Below, in pieces: positions 9,318 through 20,349 of a stretch of DNA of 64,000 nt. Positions within the stretch are counted from its first letter, which is position 1; each line of letters starts with the position of its first letter. A program made the position numbers and the translations under genes. The stretch is from NCBI RefSeq assembly GCF_008808095.1, contig NZ_CP023396.1, positions 744,001-808,000 on the forward strand. Direction: 5' to 3'. Below the pieces are notes generated by a model. That model searched no databases. It was not told the DNA's origin and saw nothing but the letters and a program-made list of their open reading frames with translations. The DNA comes from Pseudoalteromonas ruthenica. GTDB lineage: Bacteria > Pseudomonadota > Gammaproteobacteria > Enterobacterales > Alteromonadaceae.

Positions 9318-9903
9318 TCGTCCCGATGTTCAGTATATTGCCGGTGTAGATGAAGTGGGGCGTGGCCCGCTGGTGGGGGATGTGGTGACCGCAGCGGTGA
9401 TCCTTGACCCCAATAAACCGATAGCCGGACTGAGTGATTCAAAAAAGCTGAGTGATAAAAAGCGCACCGCCTTAAGTGCTGAGATAAAAGAAAAGGCATT
9501 GAGTTACTGTATCGCCCGTGCCAGTGTCAGCGAGATAGATGAGCTCAATATCTTGCACGCCACTATGCTGGCCATGTCGCGAGCTGTGGCGGGGCTTGAT
9601 ATTACTCCTGACTTTGTCTTTGTTGATGGTAATCGCCTACCGCAACTCGATGTGGCTGCACAAGCCGTGGTCAAAGGCGACGCGCTGGTGGCTGAAATCA
9701 GCGCCGCTTCGATTTTAGCTAAGGTGGCGCGGGATGAGGAAATGATAGCCTTGGATGCGCAATTCCCCGAATATGGCTTTGCGGGCCATAAAGGCTACCC
9801 AACTAAAGCTCATTTTGCAGCATTGGCCGAACATGGAGCCACCGAGTTTCACCGCAAGAGCTTTAAACCGGTGCAGCGCGTACTCGCCGAGCGGGGGCAA
9901 TAA
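9307..9903 (+). CDS. rnhB: RNase HII
   Basis: 198-residue ribonuclease that removes RNA from RNA-DNA hybrids and single embedded ribonucleotides. The catalytic motif [15 protein letters not shown] is near residue 14, with further acidic residues in FVDGNRLP and DEEMI. The chosen ATG at 9307 overlaps the lpxB stop by 11 bases and has GGAG seven bases upstream. A longer frame opening at 9226 would add residues absent from the family. The stop shares a base with the dnaE start. Confidence 0.94.
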   Translation: MQINRPDVQYIAGVDEVGRGPLVGDVVTAAVILDPNKPIAGLSDSKKLSDKKRTALSAEIKEKALSYCIARASVSEIDELNILHATMLAMSRAVAGLDITPDFVFVDGNRLPQLDVAAQAVVKGDALVAEISAASILAKVARDEEMIALDAQFPEYGFAGHKGYPTKAHFAALAEHGATEFHRKSFKPVQRVLAERGQ

Positions 9904-12900
9904 TGGCCGCACCTGAATTTGTCCATCTGCGCGTTCACAGCGACTTTTCCATGGTTGATGGCTTGGCTAAAACCAAGCCTATTGTCAGTGCGGCGCAAGC
10001 ACAGCAGCTCAGCGCCTTAGCTATTACCGACCAAATGAACCTGTGTGGTCTGGTGCGTTTTTATGGTGCCGCCCATGGCGCTGGGATAAAACCCATTGTC
10101 GGCGCCGATATTTGGCTCAATAGCCCGGAGTTTCCCGATGAGCCTTGTCGTTTGGTGGTATTGGCTAAGAATAACGAAGGCTATAACAACCTCACCTTAC
10201 TGATTTCTAAAGCCTATTTGCGTGGTCATGTGATGCACCGCGCTATGGTTGACCGTCAGTGGTTGGCGGAGCACAGTGAGGGGCTAATTTTACTCAGTGG
10301 CGGCAAAGACGGTGACTTGGGCAAGGCACTGCTTAAGGGCAATGCTGGAGTGATTGAAGAGATCAGCCAGTTCTACCGCCAACATTTTGCCGGCAATTTC
10401 TACCTTGAATTAATGCGCACCGGGCGTGCTGATGAAGAAAGCTACTTACATTTGGCCGTTGAGCACGCGACAGCGCATCAACTGCCTGTGGTGGCAACCA
10501 ATGAAGTGGTGTTTCTTGAGCAGCAAGATTTCGAGCCCCATGAAATTCGTGTCGCCATCCACGACGGCTACACCTTAGAGGATAAGCGCCGACCGAAGCG
10601 CTTCTCCAGCGAACAGTATTTAAAAACCCCAGCGCAAATGGCCGAGCTATTCAGTGATATCCCTGAGGCGCTCGCCAATACCGTTGAAATCGCCAAGCGC
10701 TGTAACGTGACCGTTCAGCTAGGCACTTACTTTTTGCCAGATTATCCCACCGGTTCGCTGAAAATAGACGACTTCTTGGTTAAAGTCTCTCGTGAAGGTC
10801 TAGAAGAGCGGTTGCAATTCCTGTTTCCCGATGAGCAGGTACGCGCTGAGCGTCGTGGCGAATATGACGAGCGCCTGCAAATCGAGCTCGATGTTATTAA
10901 CCAGATGGGCTTCCCCGGTTACTTCTTAATCGTTATGGAATTCATCCAATGGTCCAAGGATAACAATATCCCAGTGGGCCCAGGACGTGGTTCCGGTGCC
11001 GGTTCACTGGTGGCGTATGCCCTGAAAATTACCGACTTAGACCCACTGCAATTCGATTTGCTATTCGAGCGCTTTTTGAACCCCGAGCGGGTCTCAATGC
11101 CGGATTTCGATGTCGACTTTTGTATGGACCGACGGGATGAGGTGATTGATCACGTTTCCAAATTATATGGTCGTGATGCAGTATCACAGATCATTACCTT
11201 TGGTACTATGGCCGCAAAGGCGGTGATCCGCGATGTAGGGCGGGTATTGGGCCATCCCTACGGGTTTGTTGACCGTATTTCCAAGTTGGTGCCTGGCGAC
11301 CCGGGTATGACCTTGGAAAAAGCCTTTGAGGTTGAGCCGCGACTGCCAGAGGCCTACGACGGCGATGAGGAAGTGCGCGATCTCATTGATATGTGCCGTA
11401 TTCTTGAAGGCTGTACGCGAAACGCCGGTAAGCACGCCGGCGGCGTGGTGATATCGCCGACTACCATCACTGATTTTGCGGCGCTGTATTGTGATGAAGA
11501 AGGCAAGTTCCCGGTCACGCAATTCGATAAAAATGACGTGGAAACCGCCGGCTTAGTGAAGTTTGACTTCCTCGGTCTGCGTACCTTGACCATCTTGCAA
11601 TGGGCACTGGATATGACCAACGAGCGCCTAGCCCGTGAAGGCAAGGAGCCGGTGGACATCAATGCCATTCCCCTTAACGACCGCGCCAGTATCGACCTGC
11701 TGTTACGGGCCGAAACCACAGCGGTCTTCCAGCTCGAATCGCGCGGGATGAAGGACCTTATCCGCCGCCTGAAACCGGACTGCTTTGAGGATATGATAGC
11801 CCTAGTGGCCTTATTCCGACCCGGTCCATTGCAATCGGGCATGGTTGATAACTTTATCGACCGTAAGCACGGACGTGAAGAAATCTCCTACCCAGATTCG
11901 CAGTATCAGCATGACAGCTTGAAACCGATTTTGGAGCCCACTTACGGGGTTATCCTTTATCAAGAGCAGGTCATGCAGATTGCTCAGGTACTCGCCGGTT
12001 ACTCACTCGGTGGCGCAGATTTGCTACGTCGAGCCATGGGTAAGAAAAAGCCAGAAGAGATGGCAAAGCAGCGTTCAACCTTTGCTGAAGGGGCGCAAAG
12101 TCAGGGAATTGACAGCGAATTGGCGATGAAAATCTTTGACTTGGTGGAAAAATTCGCTGGGTACGGATTTAACAAATCGCACTCTGCGGCCTACGCCTTG
12201 GTGTCTTACCAAACACTGTGGATGAAAACTCATTACCCTGCCGAATTTATGGCGGCGGTAATGTCGGCGGATATGGATAACACCGATAAAATCGTGACCT
12301 TGGTTGATGAGTGCGAGAATATGAAGCTCGCCTTGTTGCCACCGGATGTTAATGCCGGTCTCTACAAGTTTACGGTGAATCGCCAAGGTGAGATTGTGTA
12401 CGGCATCGGCGCCATCAAAGGCGTGGGTGAAGGACCGGTTGAAGCCATTCTCAGTGCTCGCGAGCAGGATGGTCCGTTTAAAGATCTCTTTGATTTTTGT
12501 GCACGGGTGGATTTAAAACGCCTAAATAAACGGGTGATTGAAAAGCTCATTATGTCGGGGGCCATGGATAAGCTTGGCCCAGACCAAGTACAAGGTGGAC
12601 GTGCTATTTTAATGGCCTCCCTGCCTGAAGCGATTAAATCAGCCGAGCAGCACAACAAGGCCGAGCAATTAGGCCAAGGCGATATGTTTGGGCTCTTGGC
12701 TACCGAACCCGAGGAAGTCAAACAAGCCTTTAAGCGAGTGCCTTATTTTACCGATAACCAATGGTTGGATGGCGAGCGCGAAACGCTCGGGCTGTTTTTA
12801 ACTGGCCATCCCATTAACCAATATCGCAGTGAGCTTAAACATTACACCAGCGGCAAGTTGGTGGATTTAGTGCCCACAGAGCGTGATGTGCAAACCACAG

Positions 12901-13394
12901 CGGCCGGGCTGGTGATAAATGCACGTACCTTGGTTAATAAAAAGAATAAACGTTGGGGATTGCTGACCTTAGATGACAAGAGTGCGCGAATTGATGTACG
13001 CTTATTCCCAGAACAGTTCGAAACTTTCCAAGAATTGCTACAAATCAACAATATCTTGGTTATAACCGGACAGGTCAGCTTTGATAACTTCTCTGGCGGC
13101 ATTACAATGACCGCCAGAGACGTCTGTACACTCGCTGAGGCCCGTGAAAAGCGCATTAAAGCGATGAAAATGACGGTAGATATGGCGCAAATTGATGCTA
13201 ACTTCTTCGAAAAGTTAGAGAAAGTGCTGGAACCATATAAGTTCGGTACGTGTCCGATAAAAGTCGTTTATCGCCGGCCGGACGCCTTAGCCGAGCTAGA
13301 ACTAGGAACACAATGGTGTGTGACGCCAGCGGATGATTTGATTCATAAGTTATCCTTACTGACGGCGCAAGATATCGAATTAGAATTTAATTAA
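9903..13394 (+). CDS. dnaE: DNA polymerase III alpha subunit
   Basis: 1163 residues, close to E. coli DnaE (1160). The PHP domain starts [18 protein letters not shown]. The polymerase centre includes [16 protein letters not shown] near residue 360 and the catalytic acidic motif PDFDVDF near 400. Helix-hairpin-helix, OB fold ([18 protein letters not shown]) and a C-terminal tau-binding region follow. It is the replicative polymerase catalytic subunit. The ATG overlaps the rnhB stop by one base (TAATG), so expression is coupled to the lpxB-rnhB unit. Confidence 0.97.
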   Translation: MAAPEFVHLRVHSDFSMVDGLAKTKPIVSAAQAQQLSALAITDQMNLCGLVRFYGAAHGAGIKPIVGADIWLNSPEFPDEPCRLVVLAKNNEGYNNLTLLISKAYLRGHVMHRAMVDRQWLAEHSEGLILLSGGKDGDLGKALLKGNAGVIEEISQFYRQHFAGNFYLELMRTGRADEESYLHLAVEHATAHQLPVVATNEVVFLEQQDFEPHEIRVAIHDGYTLEDKRRPKRFSSEQYLKTPAQMAELFSDIPEALANTVEIAKRCNVTVQLGTYFLPDYPTGSLKIDDFLVKVSREGLEERLQFLFPDEQVRAERRGEYDERLQIELDVINQMGFPGYFLIVMEFIQWSKDNNIPVGPGRGSGAGSLVAYALKITDLDPLQFDLLFERFLNPERVSMPDFDVDFCMDRRDEVIDHVSKLYGRDAVSQIITFGTMAAKAVIRDVGRVLGHPYGFVDRISKLVPGDPGMTLEKAFEVEPRLPEAYDGDEEVRDLIDMCRILEGCTRNAGKHAGGVVISPTTITDFAALYCDEEGKFPVTQFDKNDVETAGLVKFDFLGLRTLTILQWALDMTNERLAREGKEPVDINAIPLNDRASIDLLLRAETTAVFQLESRGMKDLIRRLKPDCFEDMIALVALFRPGPLQSGMVDNFIDRKHGREEISYPDSQYQHDSLKPILEPTYGVILYQEQVMQIAQVLAGYSLGGADLLRRAMGKKKPEEMAKQRSTFAEGAQSQGIDSELAMKIFDLVEKFAGYGFNKSHSAAYALVSYQTLWMKTHYPAEFMAAVMSADMDNTDKIVTLVDECENMKLALLPPDVNAGLYKFTVNRQGEIVYGIGAIKGVGEGPVEAILSAREQDGPFKDLFDFCARVDLKRLNKRVIEKLIMSGAMDKLGPDQVQGGRAILMASLPEAIKSAEQHNKAEQLGQGDMFGLLATEPEEVKQAFKRVPYFTDNQWLDGERETLGLFLTGHPINQYRSELKHYTSGKLVDLVPTERDVQTTAAGLVINARTLVNKKNKRWGLLTLDDKSARIDVRLFPEQFETFQELLQINNILVITGQVSFDNFSGGITMTARDVCTLAEAREKRIKAMKMTVDMAQIDANFFEKLEKVLEPYKFGTCPIKVVYRRPDALAELELGTQWCVTPADDLIHKLSLLTAQDIELEFN

Positions 13395-13410
13395 GTGGGT
13401 TAATTAGAGC

Positions 13411-14367
13411 ATGAGTCTCAATTATTTGGATTTCGAACTGCCAATTGCCGAATTGGAAGCGAAGATTGAAGAGTTACGCACAGTGAGTCGTGCTGGCGAA
13501 CTAGATTTAGGGCTGGAAGAAGAAGTCAGCCGTTTAAAAGAGAAAAATGTCGAACTAACTGAAAAGATTTTCTCTGAGTTAGGCGCATGGCAAGTTTCGC
13601 AGTTAGCGCGTCACCCTTTGCGTCCTTATACGCGCGACTACATTGAACGTATTTTTACCGAATTTGATGAACTAGCGGGCGATCGTGCCTTCGCTAACGA
13701 TCCTGCTATTCTCGGTGGTGTAGCCCGTTTAGACGGCGAACCAGTGATGGTGATCGGTCAGCAGAAGGGCCGTGATACGGCAGAGAAGATCAAACGCAAT
13801 TTTGGTATGCCTAAACCGGAAGGGTATCGCAAAGCGCTGCGCCTAATGGAAATGGCCGAACGTTTCAAAATGCCTATATTCACCTTTATCGACACCCCTG
13901 GAGCCTATCCTGGTGTGGGTGCCGAGGAGCGCGGCCAAAGTGAAGCAATTGCTCGTAATTTGAAGGTCATGGCGGCATTGAAAGTGCCAACGGTATGCAC
14001 CGTGATAGGTGAAGGTGGCTCGGGTGGTGCATTAGCCATTGGTGTTGGCGACCGAGTGAACATGTTGCAATACAGCACCTACTCAGTGATCTCCCCTGAA
14101 GGCTGTGCATCGATTCTATGGAAAAGTGCAGAAAAAGCGCCCTTGGCAGCCGAGGCGATGGGTGTGACCGCGCAGCGAGTGAAAGAGCTTGATCTCATCA
14201 ATACCGTAATTGAAGAGCCTTTAGGCGGCGCTCATCGTAACTACGATGCCATGGCGAAAAGCCTTAAAGCACAGCTTAAGCGCGATTTAGCCGAGCTGCG
14301 TGAACATAGCGTTGACGAGATGCTTGATGCTCGCTATCAGCGCTTAATGAGCTTTGGTTACTGTTAA
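13411..14367 (+). CDS. accA: AccA, acetyl-CoA carboxylase carboxyltransferase alpha subunit
   Basis: 318 residues, same length as in E. coli. It begins [23 protein letters not shown] and holds the carboxyltransferase crotonase-fold segments [19 protein letters not shown] and [15 protein letters not shown]. With AccD it transfers carboxyl from biotin to acetyl-CoA, the first step of fatty acid synthesis. It follows dnaE by 16 bases, as in other gammaproteobacteria, and ends at a terminator. Confidence 0.97.
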   Translation: MSLNYLDFELPIAELEAKIEELRTVSRAGELDLGLEEEVSRLKEKNVELTEKIFSELGAWQVSQLARHPLRPYTRDYIERIFTEFDELAGDRAFANDPAILGGVARLDGEPVMVIGQQKGRDTAEKIKRNFGMPKPEGYRKALRLMEMAERFKMPIFTFIDTPGAYPGVGAEERGQSEAIARNLKVMAALKVPTVCTVIGEGGSGGALAIGVGDRVNMLQYSTYSVISPEGCASILWKSAEKAPLAAEAMGVTAQRVKELDLINTVIEEPLGGAHRNYDAMAKSLKAQLKRDLAELREHSVDEMLDARYQRLMSFGYC

Positions 14368-14379
14368 GCCATCGCTAGT

Positions 14380-14405
14380 AAGGCCGATATTTGTCGGCCT
14401 TTTTA
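14380..14405 (+). terminator. Rho-independent terminator after accA
   Basis: Stem AAGGCCGA / TCGGCCTT with a six-base loop, followed by a T run. It closes the lpxB-rnhB-dnaE-accA unit. The tilS start lies only 11 bases further on, so tilS must depend on read-through or on its own promoter inside this region. Confidence 0.85.
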
Positions 14406-14415
14406 TTGCCTACCT

Positions 14416-15735
14416 ATGCAAGATACCTTTTCCTCAGAGCTTGATGCTTTACTAAAATGTGCGCCAGACACAAAAGGGTTGGCGGTGGCCTTAAGCGGTG
14501 GCCTCGATTCTATGGTGCTTTTAGAGTTGGCTTGGCGCTATGCTCAGCGTGAAAACCTAGCGCTGTGTGCTATTCACGTTCATCATAACTTGAGCGCTGA
14601 TGCCGATCAGTGGTTAGACTTCTGTGCACAGCAGTGTGAGCAGCGTGAGATAGCGTTTTTCAGCGAGCGTGTCCGCATTGGCACACAAACACGTCGTGGT
14701 ATTGAAGATAAAGCTCGGCAAGAGCGATATCAAGCACTTGATAGCTGTGCGCCAGCGGGTTATGTGTTGCTACTTGGTCAACACCGCGACGACCAAGTGG
14801 AAACCTTCTTTTTACGCCTTAAACGTGGTGCTGGGTTGAAAGGGCTTGGTGGCATGCAGGCGTTGAGCTATTGGCATCAACGGCCGCTACTACGGCCCCT
14901 GCTTGGTTTTTCTCGCGCCGAGCTTAACGAGTATGCAGAGCGTCAGGGCCTGCTTCATATTCATGATGAATCAAACGATGATAACGGCTTTGATCGTAAT
15001 TTCTTACGCAATCAAGCATTACCGCTACTCAGTGCGCGTTTTAACGGTTTTTATAAAAAAGTCGCGCAGAGTATGGCAATCATACAACGCCAGCAGCGTT
15101 TGTTGGATGAAATTGCGCACGATGATATTGCCAACGCCCACGGCCAGAGCTCACTTAATCTAACATCACTACGTAAGCTCAGCGGCGCACGCTACCACAA
15201 TGCGTTACGTTATTGGCTACACAGCCATGATGTGGTGATGCCCAGTGAAAAGCAACTACAGGACTTAGCTCAGCAGTTATCTTGCGCTCGCGCTGACAGC
15301 CAGATGCAAGTGGTATTGAAGCGTTTGCACGGCTCGCCAAGTGTATTACGCCGGTATCAAGACCATGCTTATTTGTGCACGGAGCAACCGAGCTTGGAAG
15401 CGCTGCGTTTAAGCACTGATTGTACGAGTGTGAAGTTGATTGATGGCACCGTACTGAGCGCTCAAGCAGGCGAAGGAGTGCGCCCTCTAGAGGGAGCAGA
15501 GCAATTGAGTGTGCGCTTTGGGCAGCTAAGTAGCGTGATTCGTCCTCATAATAAAGCGCACTCTAAGAAGTTGTCACAGTGGTTCAAAGCCCTGCAAGTG
15601 CCTCCGTGGCAGCGTCAACGCGTGCCGCTTATTTACTACGATGATGTCTTGGTGGCCGTGGTCGGCTATTTCTATAATTATGATTATTTCAGCAAAAACG
15701 GAGTGCAATGGCAGTGCAGCGAACGCCCCAAGTAG
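14416..15735 (+). CDS. tilS: TilS, tRNA(Ile)-lysidine synthase
   Basis: 439-residue PP-loop ATPase that converts C34 of the CAU-anticodon tRNA(Ile) to lysidine. The PP-loop SGGLDSMVLLEL starts near residue 28, followed by the HHNLSADADQWLDFC segment, the QHRDDQVETFFLRLKRGAG motif and the C-terminal TilS domain. It lies just behind the accA terminator. No ribosome site is visible before the ATG (bases TTGCCTACCT), which is unusual. The 3' end overlaps the next small gene by 28 bases. Confidence 0.92.
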   Translation: MQDTFSSELDALLKCAPDTKGLAVALSGGLDSMVLLELAWRYAQRENLALCAIHVHHNLSADADQWLDFCAQQCEQREIAFFSERVRIGTQTRRGIEDKARQERYQALDSCAPAGYVLLLGQHRDDQVETFFLRLKRGAGLKGLGGMQALSYWHQRPLLRPLLGFSRAELNEYAERQGLLHIHDESNDDNGFDRNFLRNQALPLLSARFNGFYKKVAQSMAIIQRQQRLLDEIAHDDIANAHGQSSLNLTSLRKLSGARYHNALRYWLHSHDVVMPSEKQLQDLAQQLSCARADSQMQVVLKRLHGSPSVLRRYQDHAYLCTEQPSLEALRLSTDCTSVKLIDGTVLSAQAGEGVRPLEGAEQLSVRFGQLSSVIRPHNKAHSKKLSQWFKALQVPPWQRQRVPLIYYDDVLVAVVGYFYNYDYFSKNGVQWQCSERPK

Positions 15736-16055
15736 GTTTATCTTTAGTCAACAAAGCCCCTGCGGCACTAGCCGTTACCTTCACGTTATTAGTGATGGCA
15801 CTGCTGCTGAGCACATTACATGTCAATGTATTGGCATATGCAGGGTTCAGTGGCGTTTTATGCGGTGCTTTGTTACTCGCTTACTGGCTAGGCAAGGGCG
15901 GTATGTTTTTCGTGCTCGGGATACTGGCACCGCTGGTGAGTGTTATTGCCATTGATATACCCAGCTTTACATCCTTGTTTCAGCTGATTTTGGCATTCTT
16001 CTCTGGGTTTTGGCTGCTATTGTGTGTGTTTAAGTTAGTGCGCTCTAAAGTGTGA
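15708..16055 (+). CDS. Small membrane protein of unknown function
   Basis: 115 residues with four hydrophobic segments (about 19-39, 42-62, 66-84 and 89-108) and a short basic C-terminus. I do not recognise the family. The frame overlaps the end of tilS by 28 bases and has a weak ribosome site (CGGAGTG) just upstream, so it may be co-translated with tilS. Its end overlaps the tail of the convergent GGDEF pseudogene by 76 bases. It could be a coincidental frame, but the hydrophobic pattern is regular. Confidence 0.6.
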   Translation: MAVQRTPQVGLSLVNKAPAALAVTFTLLVMALLLSTLHVNVLAYAGFSGVLCGALLLAYWLGKGGMFFVLGILAPLVSVIAIDIPSFTSLFQLILAFFSGFWLLLCVFKLVRSKV

Positions 16056-16957
16056 CTGTTAGCCTCACCATAATGGGTATCGCGGCCTAAGTTCTTCGCT
16101 TGATATAAGGCTTTGTCGGCGCGGGCAAATAAACTCATACTAGAGTCTTTGGCCTCAGCCAAGGCATAACCAATACTGCTTGTCACACCATGACGAGACA
16201 TCAACGCATTGGCATGCACCGCCTTTTGCACTCGCTCGGCGACAACTTGGTTGGTATCAAAATCGTCGTCGTCAATCAGCACTGCGAACTCATCGCCGCC
16301 AAAACGAAAGACCGAGTCGGTACCACGTACTGAACTTTTTAGGATCATGGCAAACTCTTGTAGAGTTTCATCGCCTACTTGGTGGCCCTATTGGTCGTTA
16401 ACCTGCTTAAAGTTATCTAAATCCAATAACATCAAGCTGAAAGGACGGTTCTGACGGCGGCAAACCTCGAGCTTCTTTTCCATGCCAATATTGAAGTCGC
16501 TGCGATTATTCAGCCCCGTTAATGGGTCGCGCGTGGCTAGGCGTAACACCCGATTGTAGGTGAGGGCGTTGCGCAGTGGATAGCTGAGTATTTGGTGCCA
16601 TTGTTTAAGCTGCGTACAAAGCTGATCGCTAAACGGGCTGTGGCTGTAGTACACCAGTTGCCCGAGATGCTCTTGTTCAACGTCAATATCGAAGCGATTG
16701 GCGACACTGGTGTTGCGGCTGTTGCTCATTTCACTGACGCCCAAACTACTGTGTAATTGCAGGCCATCAAAACTGGCATAAGGCGCCACAAATTGCGCGA
16801 ACGTATCAAGCAACACCACCACCTCCAGACTACGCTGAAGTTGCTGGGTTAACGCCACGACATTGACCGCAGATTGCGGGCGGCAAAACGATGCCGCTTG
16901 CTGCTGATCATGGCTTGATTGTGTATTGGCATAAGTCAAAATGTGGACATTATCCAT
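15980..16957 (-). pseudogene. GGDEF-domain diguanylate cyclase interrupted by one amber codon
   Basis: Read continuously on the minus strand this is a 325-residue protein: an N-terminal sensor-like region (about 1-145), then a GGDEF domain with DPLTGLNNRSDF, LLDLDNFKQVND, RFGGDEFAVL and ADKALYQAK. A single in-frame TAG (16388-16390) replaces the residue before Gly-His in the ND-x-Y-GH motif, where Tyr is usual, so TAT or TAC to TAG is the likely change. The downstream part is in the same frame and otherwise intact. The truncated product lacks the GGDEF loop, so it should be inactive unless the stop is suppressed or is a sequencing error. Confidence 0.85.
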
Positions 16958-17099
16958 CTATTGCACTCCCAGACTAAATTCGTAGTGTTTATAAGCGAAA
17001 AACATGCCAAATTTTTAAACTGGATATAAAACAAGCCCTTGCTATAGTTAATGGTAAAGTATTAGCCCAGAGTCAGGTCTTTGACGCCAAAGGAGTGCC

Positions 17100-19067
17100 A
17101 TGCAACAGCTGTTTATTGAATTGATGGGTCTATTACTCAGTGCGGTGATCTTAGTGTGGATGTTTAAACGCCTTGGATTGCCGCCCATCTTAGCGTACTT
17201 AGCCACAGGATTGTTGGCCGGACCGCATGGATTTGCCTGGCTTGCCAATGGCCATGAAATGCATGGTATCGCTGAGCTTGGCATTGTCTTTTTACTATTC
17301 AGTTTGGGCCTCGAATTCTCCCTGCCACGCTTGATTGCCATGCGTAATATCGTGTTTGGTGTTGGCTTACTGCAAGTGGTGCTCACTTCTGCGGTGTTTT
17401 TCTTGTTGTTGTGGGGTTTTGCGTTTGACGCGTTGAGCGCGTTTGCCATCGCAACGCTAATGGCGCTGTCCTCTACGGCGGTAGTGGTTAAATGCTTGAA
17501 GGACACCGGGCAGCTGCAGAAACGGCGCGGTCAACTCGCTGTTGGGGTGTTGCTGTTCCAAGATTTAGCCGTGGTACCGCTGCTTATTACCATCCCGTTA
17601 CTGGCCAGTGATACTGAGCAATCATTAACCTATAGTTTGGCAATGGCTTTGGCTAAAGGGGCCGTTGTGTGCACCTTGCTGTGGGCCATCGGTAAATGGT
17701 GTTTGCCACGGATCTTCAATGAAGTGGCGCGAATGCGTAATGAAGAGCTGTTTGTATTGACCACTTTATTGGTGACGTTATTTGCCGGTGGGCTAACTTA
17801 CTGGTTCGGGTTATCCATGGCTTTAGGGGCTTTTTTAGCGGGAATGATGTTGGGTGAAAGCCAGTATCGGCACCAACTTGAAAGTGATATTCGGCCGTTC
17901 CGGGACATCCTTATGGGGCTCTTTTTTGTCACCGTGGGGATGCAGTTAGACCTGGCCTATGTATTAACGCATGCCCATATTATTTTTGCCGCGTTAGCGG
18001 TCTTGATGCTCAGTAAACTGGTGTTACTGGCTGGTATTGCGCAACTGATGGGAGAGCGCAAAAGCGATGCTTTAAGTGCAGGCTTGATGCTCTGTCAAAT
18101 GGGGGAGTTTGGCTTTGTATTGGTGGCTTTAGCTGGGAACCAGGGAATTTTTGCCGGTGAGTTGGCGTCGTTTCTCATCGCCTTAGGGGTGTTTTCCATG
18201 GCCATTACTCCGTATTTAATAGAGCACTCGCCTAAGTGGGTACATCATCTTTTTCGCGCCAGTACAGAAGCCCCCGAACGCATTGAGTGTGTTGATGAAA
18301 GCCTCAGTGAGCATGTGATAATTTGTGGCTACGGGCGAGTTGGACAAAATATTGGGCGCTTTCTTTCCAGTGAGGCGTTGCCTTTTGTTGCCATTGAACT
18401 GGACCCTTACCTCGTGCAACAAGGAAGAAACTCCGGTTACCATGCCATGTTTGGCGATGTCACGCAAAAAAGCATTCTTGAGCGCGCAGGAACAGCACAG
18501 GCGCGTTTGGTGGTGATTACCTTCACTGATCTTAGCAAGGTACAAATGGTCGCCGAGGTAGTGAAACAAGTCGCGCCGCAGGTGAATATCCTCGCGCGCA
18601 TGCCCGATGATGCCCATCTTGATGAGTTAAAAGAAAGTGGCGTGTCAGAGGTCGTGCCTGAGTCGTTAGAAGCGAGCCTGATGTTGTCGTCTCATGTACT
18701 ATTTATGAGCGGGGTGCCGATGAAACGCATTATTCGCCGGGTTAGCCAAGAGCGAGAAAACCGTTACTCCTTATTGCACAGTTATTATATTAGTGATGAG
18801 GCGCCACATCGCGATGAAAACACCGAGCGTTTAGAGTACTTGCATGTGTTTGCTTTGGCAGATAACGCCTATGCCGTGGGTAAAACCATCGCCGAGCTCA
18901 ACTTGCAAGCGCGGCGTGTAAGTATTGCCGCGTTGCGCCGTCAAGGACGTGAGATAGAAGCGCCCAGTATTGAAACCAGTCTACAGGGGCATGACGTGCT
19001 GGTATTAAAGGGTAAACCACGGCGAGTAGAGCGTTGCGAGCGCTTTTTACTCAATGGCGGCAGTTAA
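17100..19067 (+). CDS. CPA2 family K+/H+ antiporter (KefB/KefC-like) with TrkA domains
   Basis: 655-residue membrane transporter. Residues 1-385 form the Na+/H+ exchanger fold with about 12 helices, including GLPPILAYLATGLLAGPHG and the conserved VLLFQDLAVVPLL. A TrkA-N Rossmann domain follows (HVIICGYGRVGQNIGRFL near 402), then a TrkA-C domain to the end. Such proteins gate K+ efflux in response to nucleotides or glutathione adducts. A ribosome site (AAGGAG) precedes the ATG. Kef-like activity is known for the family, but glutathione gating cannot be assigned from sequence. Confidence 0.9.
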   Translation: MQQLFIELMGLLLSAVILVWMFKRLGLPPILAYLATGLLAGPHGFAWLANGHEMHGIAELGIVFLLFSLGLEFSLPRLIAMRNIVFGVGLLQVVLTSAVFFLLLWGFAFDALSAFAIATLMALSSTAVVVKCLKDTGQLQKRRGQLAVGVLLFQDLAVVPLLITIPLLASDTEQSLTYSLAMALAKGAVVCTLLWAIGKWCLPRIFNEVARMRNEELFVLTTLLVTLFAGGLTYWFGLSMALGAFLAGMMLGESQYRHQLESDIRPFRDILMGLFFVTVGMQLDLAYVLTHAHIIFAALAVLMLSKLVLLAGIAQLMGERKSDALSAGLMLCQMGEFGFVLVALAGNQGIFAGELASFLIALGVFSMAITPYLIEHSPKWVHHLFRASTEAPERIECVDESLSEHVIICGYGRVGQNIGRFLSSEALPFVAIELDPYLVQQGRNSGYHAMFGDVTQKSILERAGTAQARLVVITFTDLSKVQMVAEVVKQVAPQVNILARMPDDAHLDELKESGVSEVVPESLEASLMLSSHVLFMSGVPMKRIIRRVSQERENRYSLLHSYYISDEAPHRDENTERLEYLHVFALADNAYAVGKTIAELNLQARRVSIAALRRQGREIEAPSIETSLQGHDVLVLKGKPRRVERCERFLLNGGS

Positions 19068-20203
19068 TCGAGACACAAAAACGCGCGTAGTTGCCCCAAT
19101 TGCGCCAGCCCGTCCTGATAACCTAGCTCCATCAAGTGTTGGGTATAACGGCGTTCAAACAACAAGTAGCTCGGTAAGCTCGACTCACTGTAGCGTTTTA
19201 CGCCGATACCACGTAGTAGGGTGCGAATGGCCAGCGGCATATCATCGTAATACTCGCTACTAATGGCATTAAAGTTATGTGATGGGTTGATCACCATCGT
19301 ATCGATATGCTTGAGCTCACGATGTTTATCTTTCGCGCTCAACAACCCCACCGTACGGTTAATGCGCTCAAGACGCTCTAAATCACCATGCAGTGTGTCA
19401 GCAAACACACTGTCCAACAGATGCCCCGCGATATGCGAAATGCCCGGGTAGTGCGGCGCATATTTACGATGTTCCTCTTTGGGCTGTTCAACACCGATAA
19501 CAAAGATACGCTCGGCACCAAGGTGAATGGCGCTGGACAGGGGAGACATCTGGTGAATGGAACCATCACCATAGTATTGGTGTCGAATCTTTACGCTGGG
19601 AAAGACCACGGGAATAGCACTGGAGGCCATCAGGTGTTCTAAATGGATGCGAGCTTTGACACCCTGACGTTTGGCCCGCCGCCAGGGTTTGGCCTCATTG
19701 CTTTGGTAGAAAGTAACGGAGTCACCGGTACTGTAGTTAGACGCAGTGACTGCTAACGCATCGAGCACACCACGGTGAATGTTACGGTCGATACGCTCCA
19801 TAGGCAGCACTTCGGCTAATAACTGCCGCAGAGGGGCATTGTTGAATAAGCTCGCTGGGGCATGGTTGGCGTGCCCAGAGCGAAAGCTCGATAAAATATT
19901 TTTTATAAGGTGGCCGAATACATGCGCAAAATCACTGCGATAAACATCGCTGGTGTGAAACTGTCCCCAGACTTGCTCAAGCTTGCGGCTCGCCAAATGA
20001 GCACACGAAGCCCAACATCCAAGCGCCACAGAGTTAATTGCTCCGGCAGAGGTGCCTGTGATCACTTTAAATGGCAGTGGCGCCGTTCTTGGAAGGCTTT
20101 GTGTTAGCGCTTTGAGGACACCTACTTGATAAGCGGCCCGCGCGCCGCCGCCGCTCAGTAGCAACGCTGTTCCAGCGCGACCGCAATTAGTTTGCTTTCG
20201 CAT
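19064..20203 (-). CDS. Patatin-like phospholipase
   Basis: 379 residues. The oxyanion motif GGGARAAYQVGVL near residue 18 and the nucleophile elbow GTSAGAINS near 49 identify the patatin fold. The Asp of the Ser-Asp dyad is in YGDGSIHQ near 211, in the family's DG(G/S) position. It is probably a cytoplasmic or membrane-associated lipid acyl hydrolase; no signal peptide is visible. Its last bases overlap the antiporter stop on the opposite strand. The substrate is unknown. Confidence 0.88.
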   Translation of the reverse strand: MRKQTNCGRAGTALLLSGGGARAAYQVGVLKALTQSLPRTAPLPFKVITGTSAGAINSVALGCWASCAHLASRKLEQVWGQFHTSDVYRSDFAHVFGHLIKNILSSFRSGHANHAPASLFNNAPLRQLLAEVLPMERIDRNIHRGVLDALAVTASNYSTGDSVTFYQSNEAKPWRRAKRQGVKARIHLEHLMASSAIPVVFPSVKIRHQYYGDGSIHQMSPLSSAIHLGAERIFVIGVEQPKEEHRKYAPHYPGISHIAGHLLDSVFADTLHGDLERLERINRTVGLLSAKDKHRELKHIDTMVINPSHNFNAISSEYYDDMPLAIRTLLRGIGVKRYSESSLPSYLLFERRYTQHLMELGYQDGLAQLGQLRAFLCLD

Positions 20204-20349
20204 TGTATTTGCACTTAAATGGACACATAGTGTTAATGTAAAAGATTCTAAAATAAAAAGATATGCTCAACGGCGAGTATACTCGCAGCAATTAGGGCAG
20301 ATTACTTTTTGAAGATTGGCGATTTTGACTTTTTCATAACGGAGCCTTT

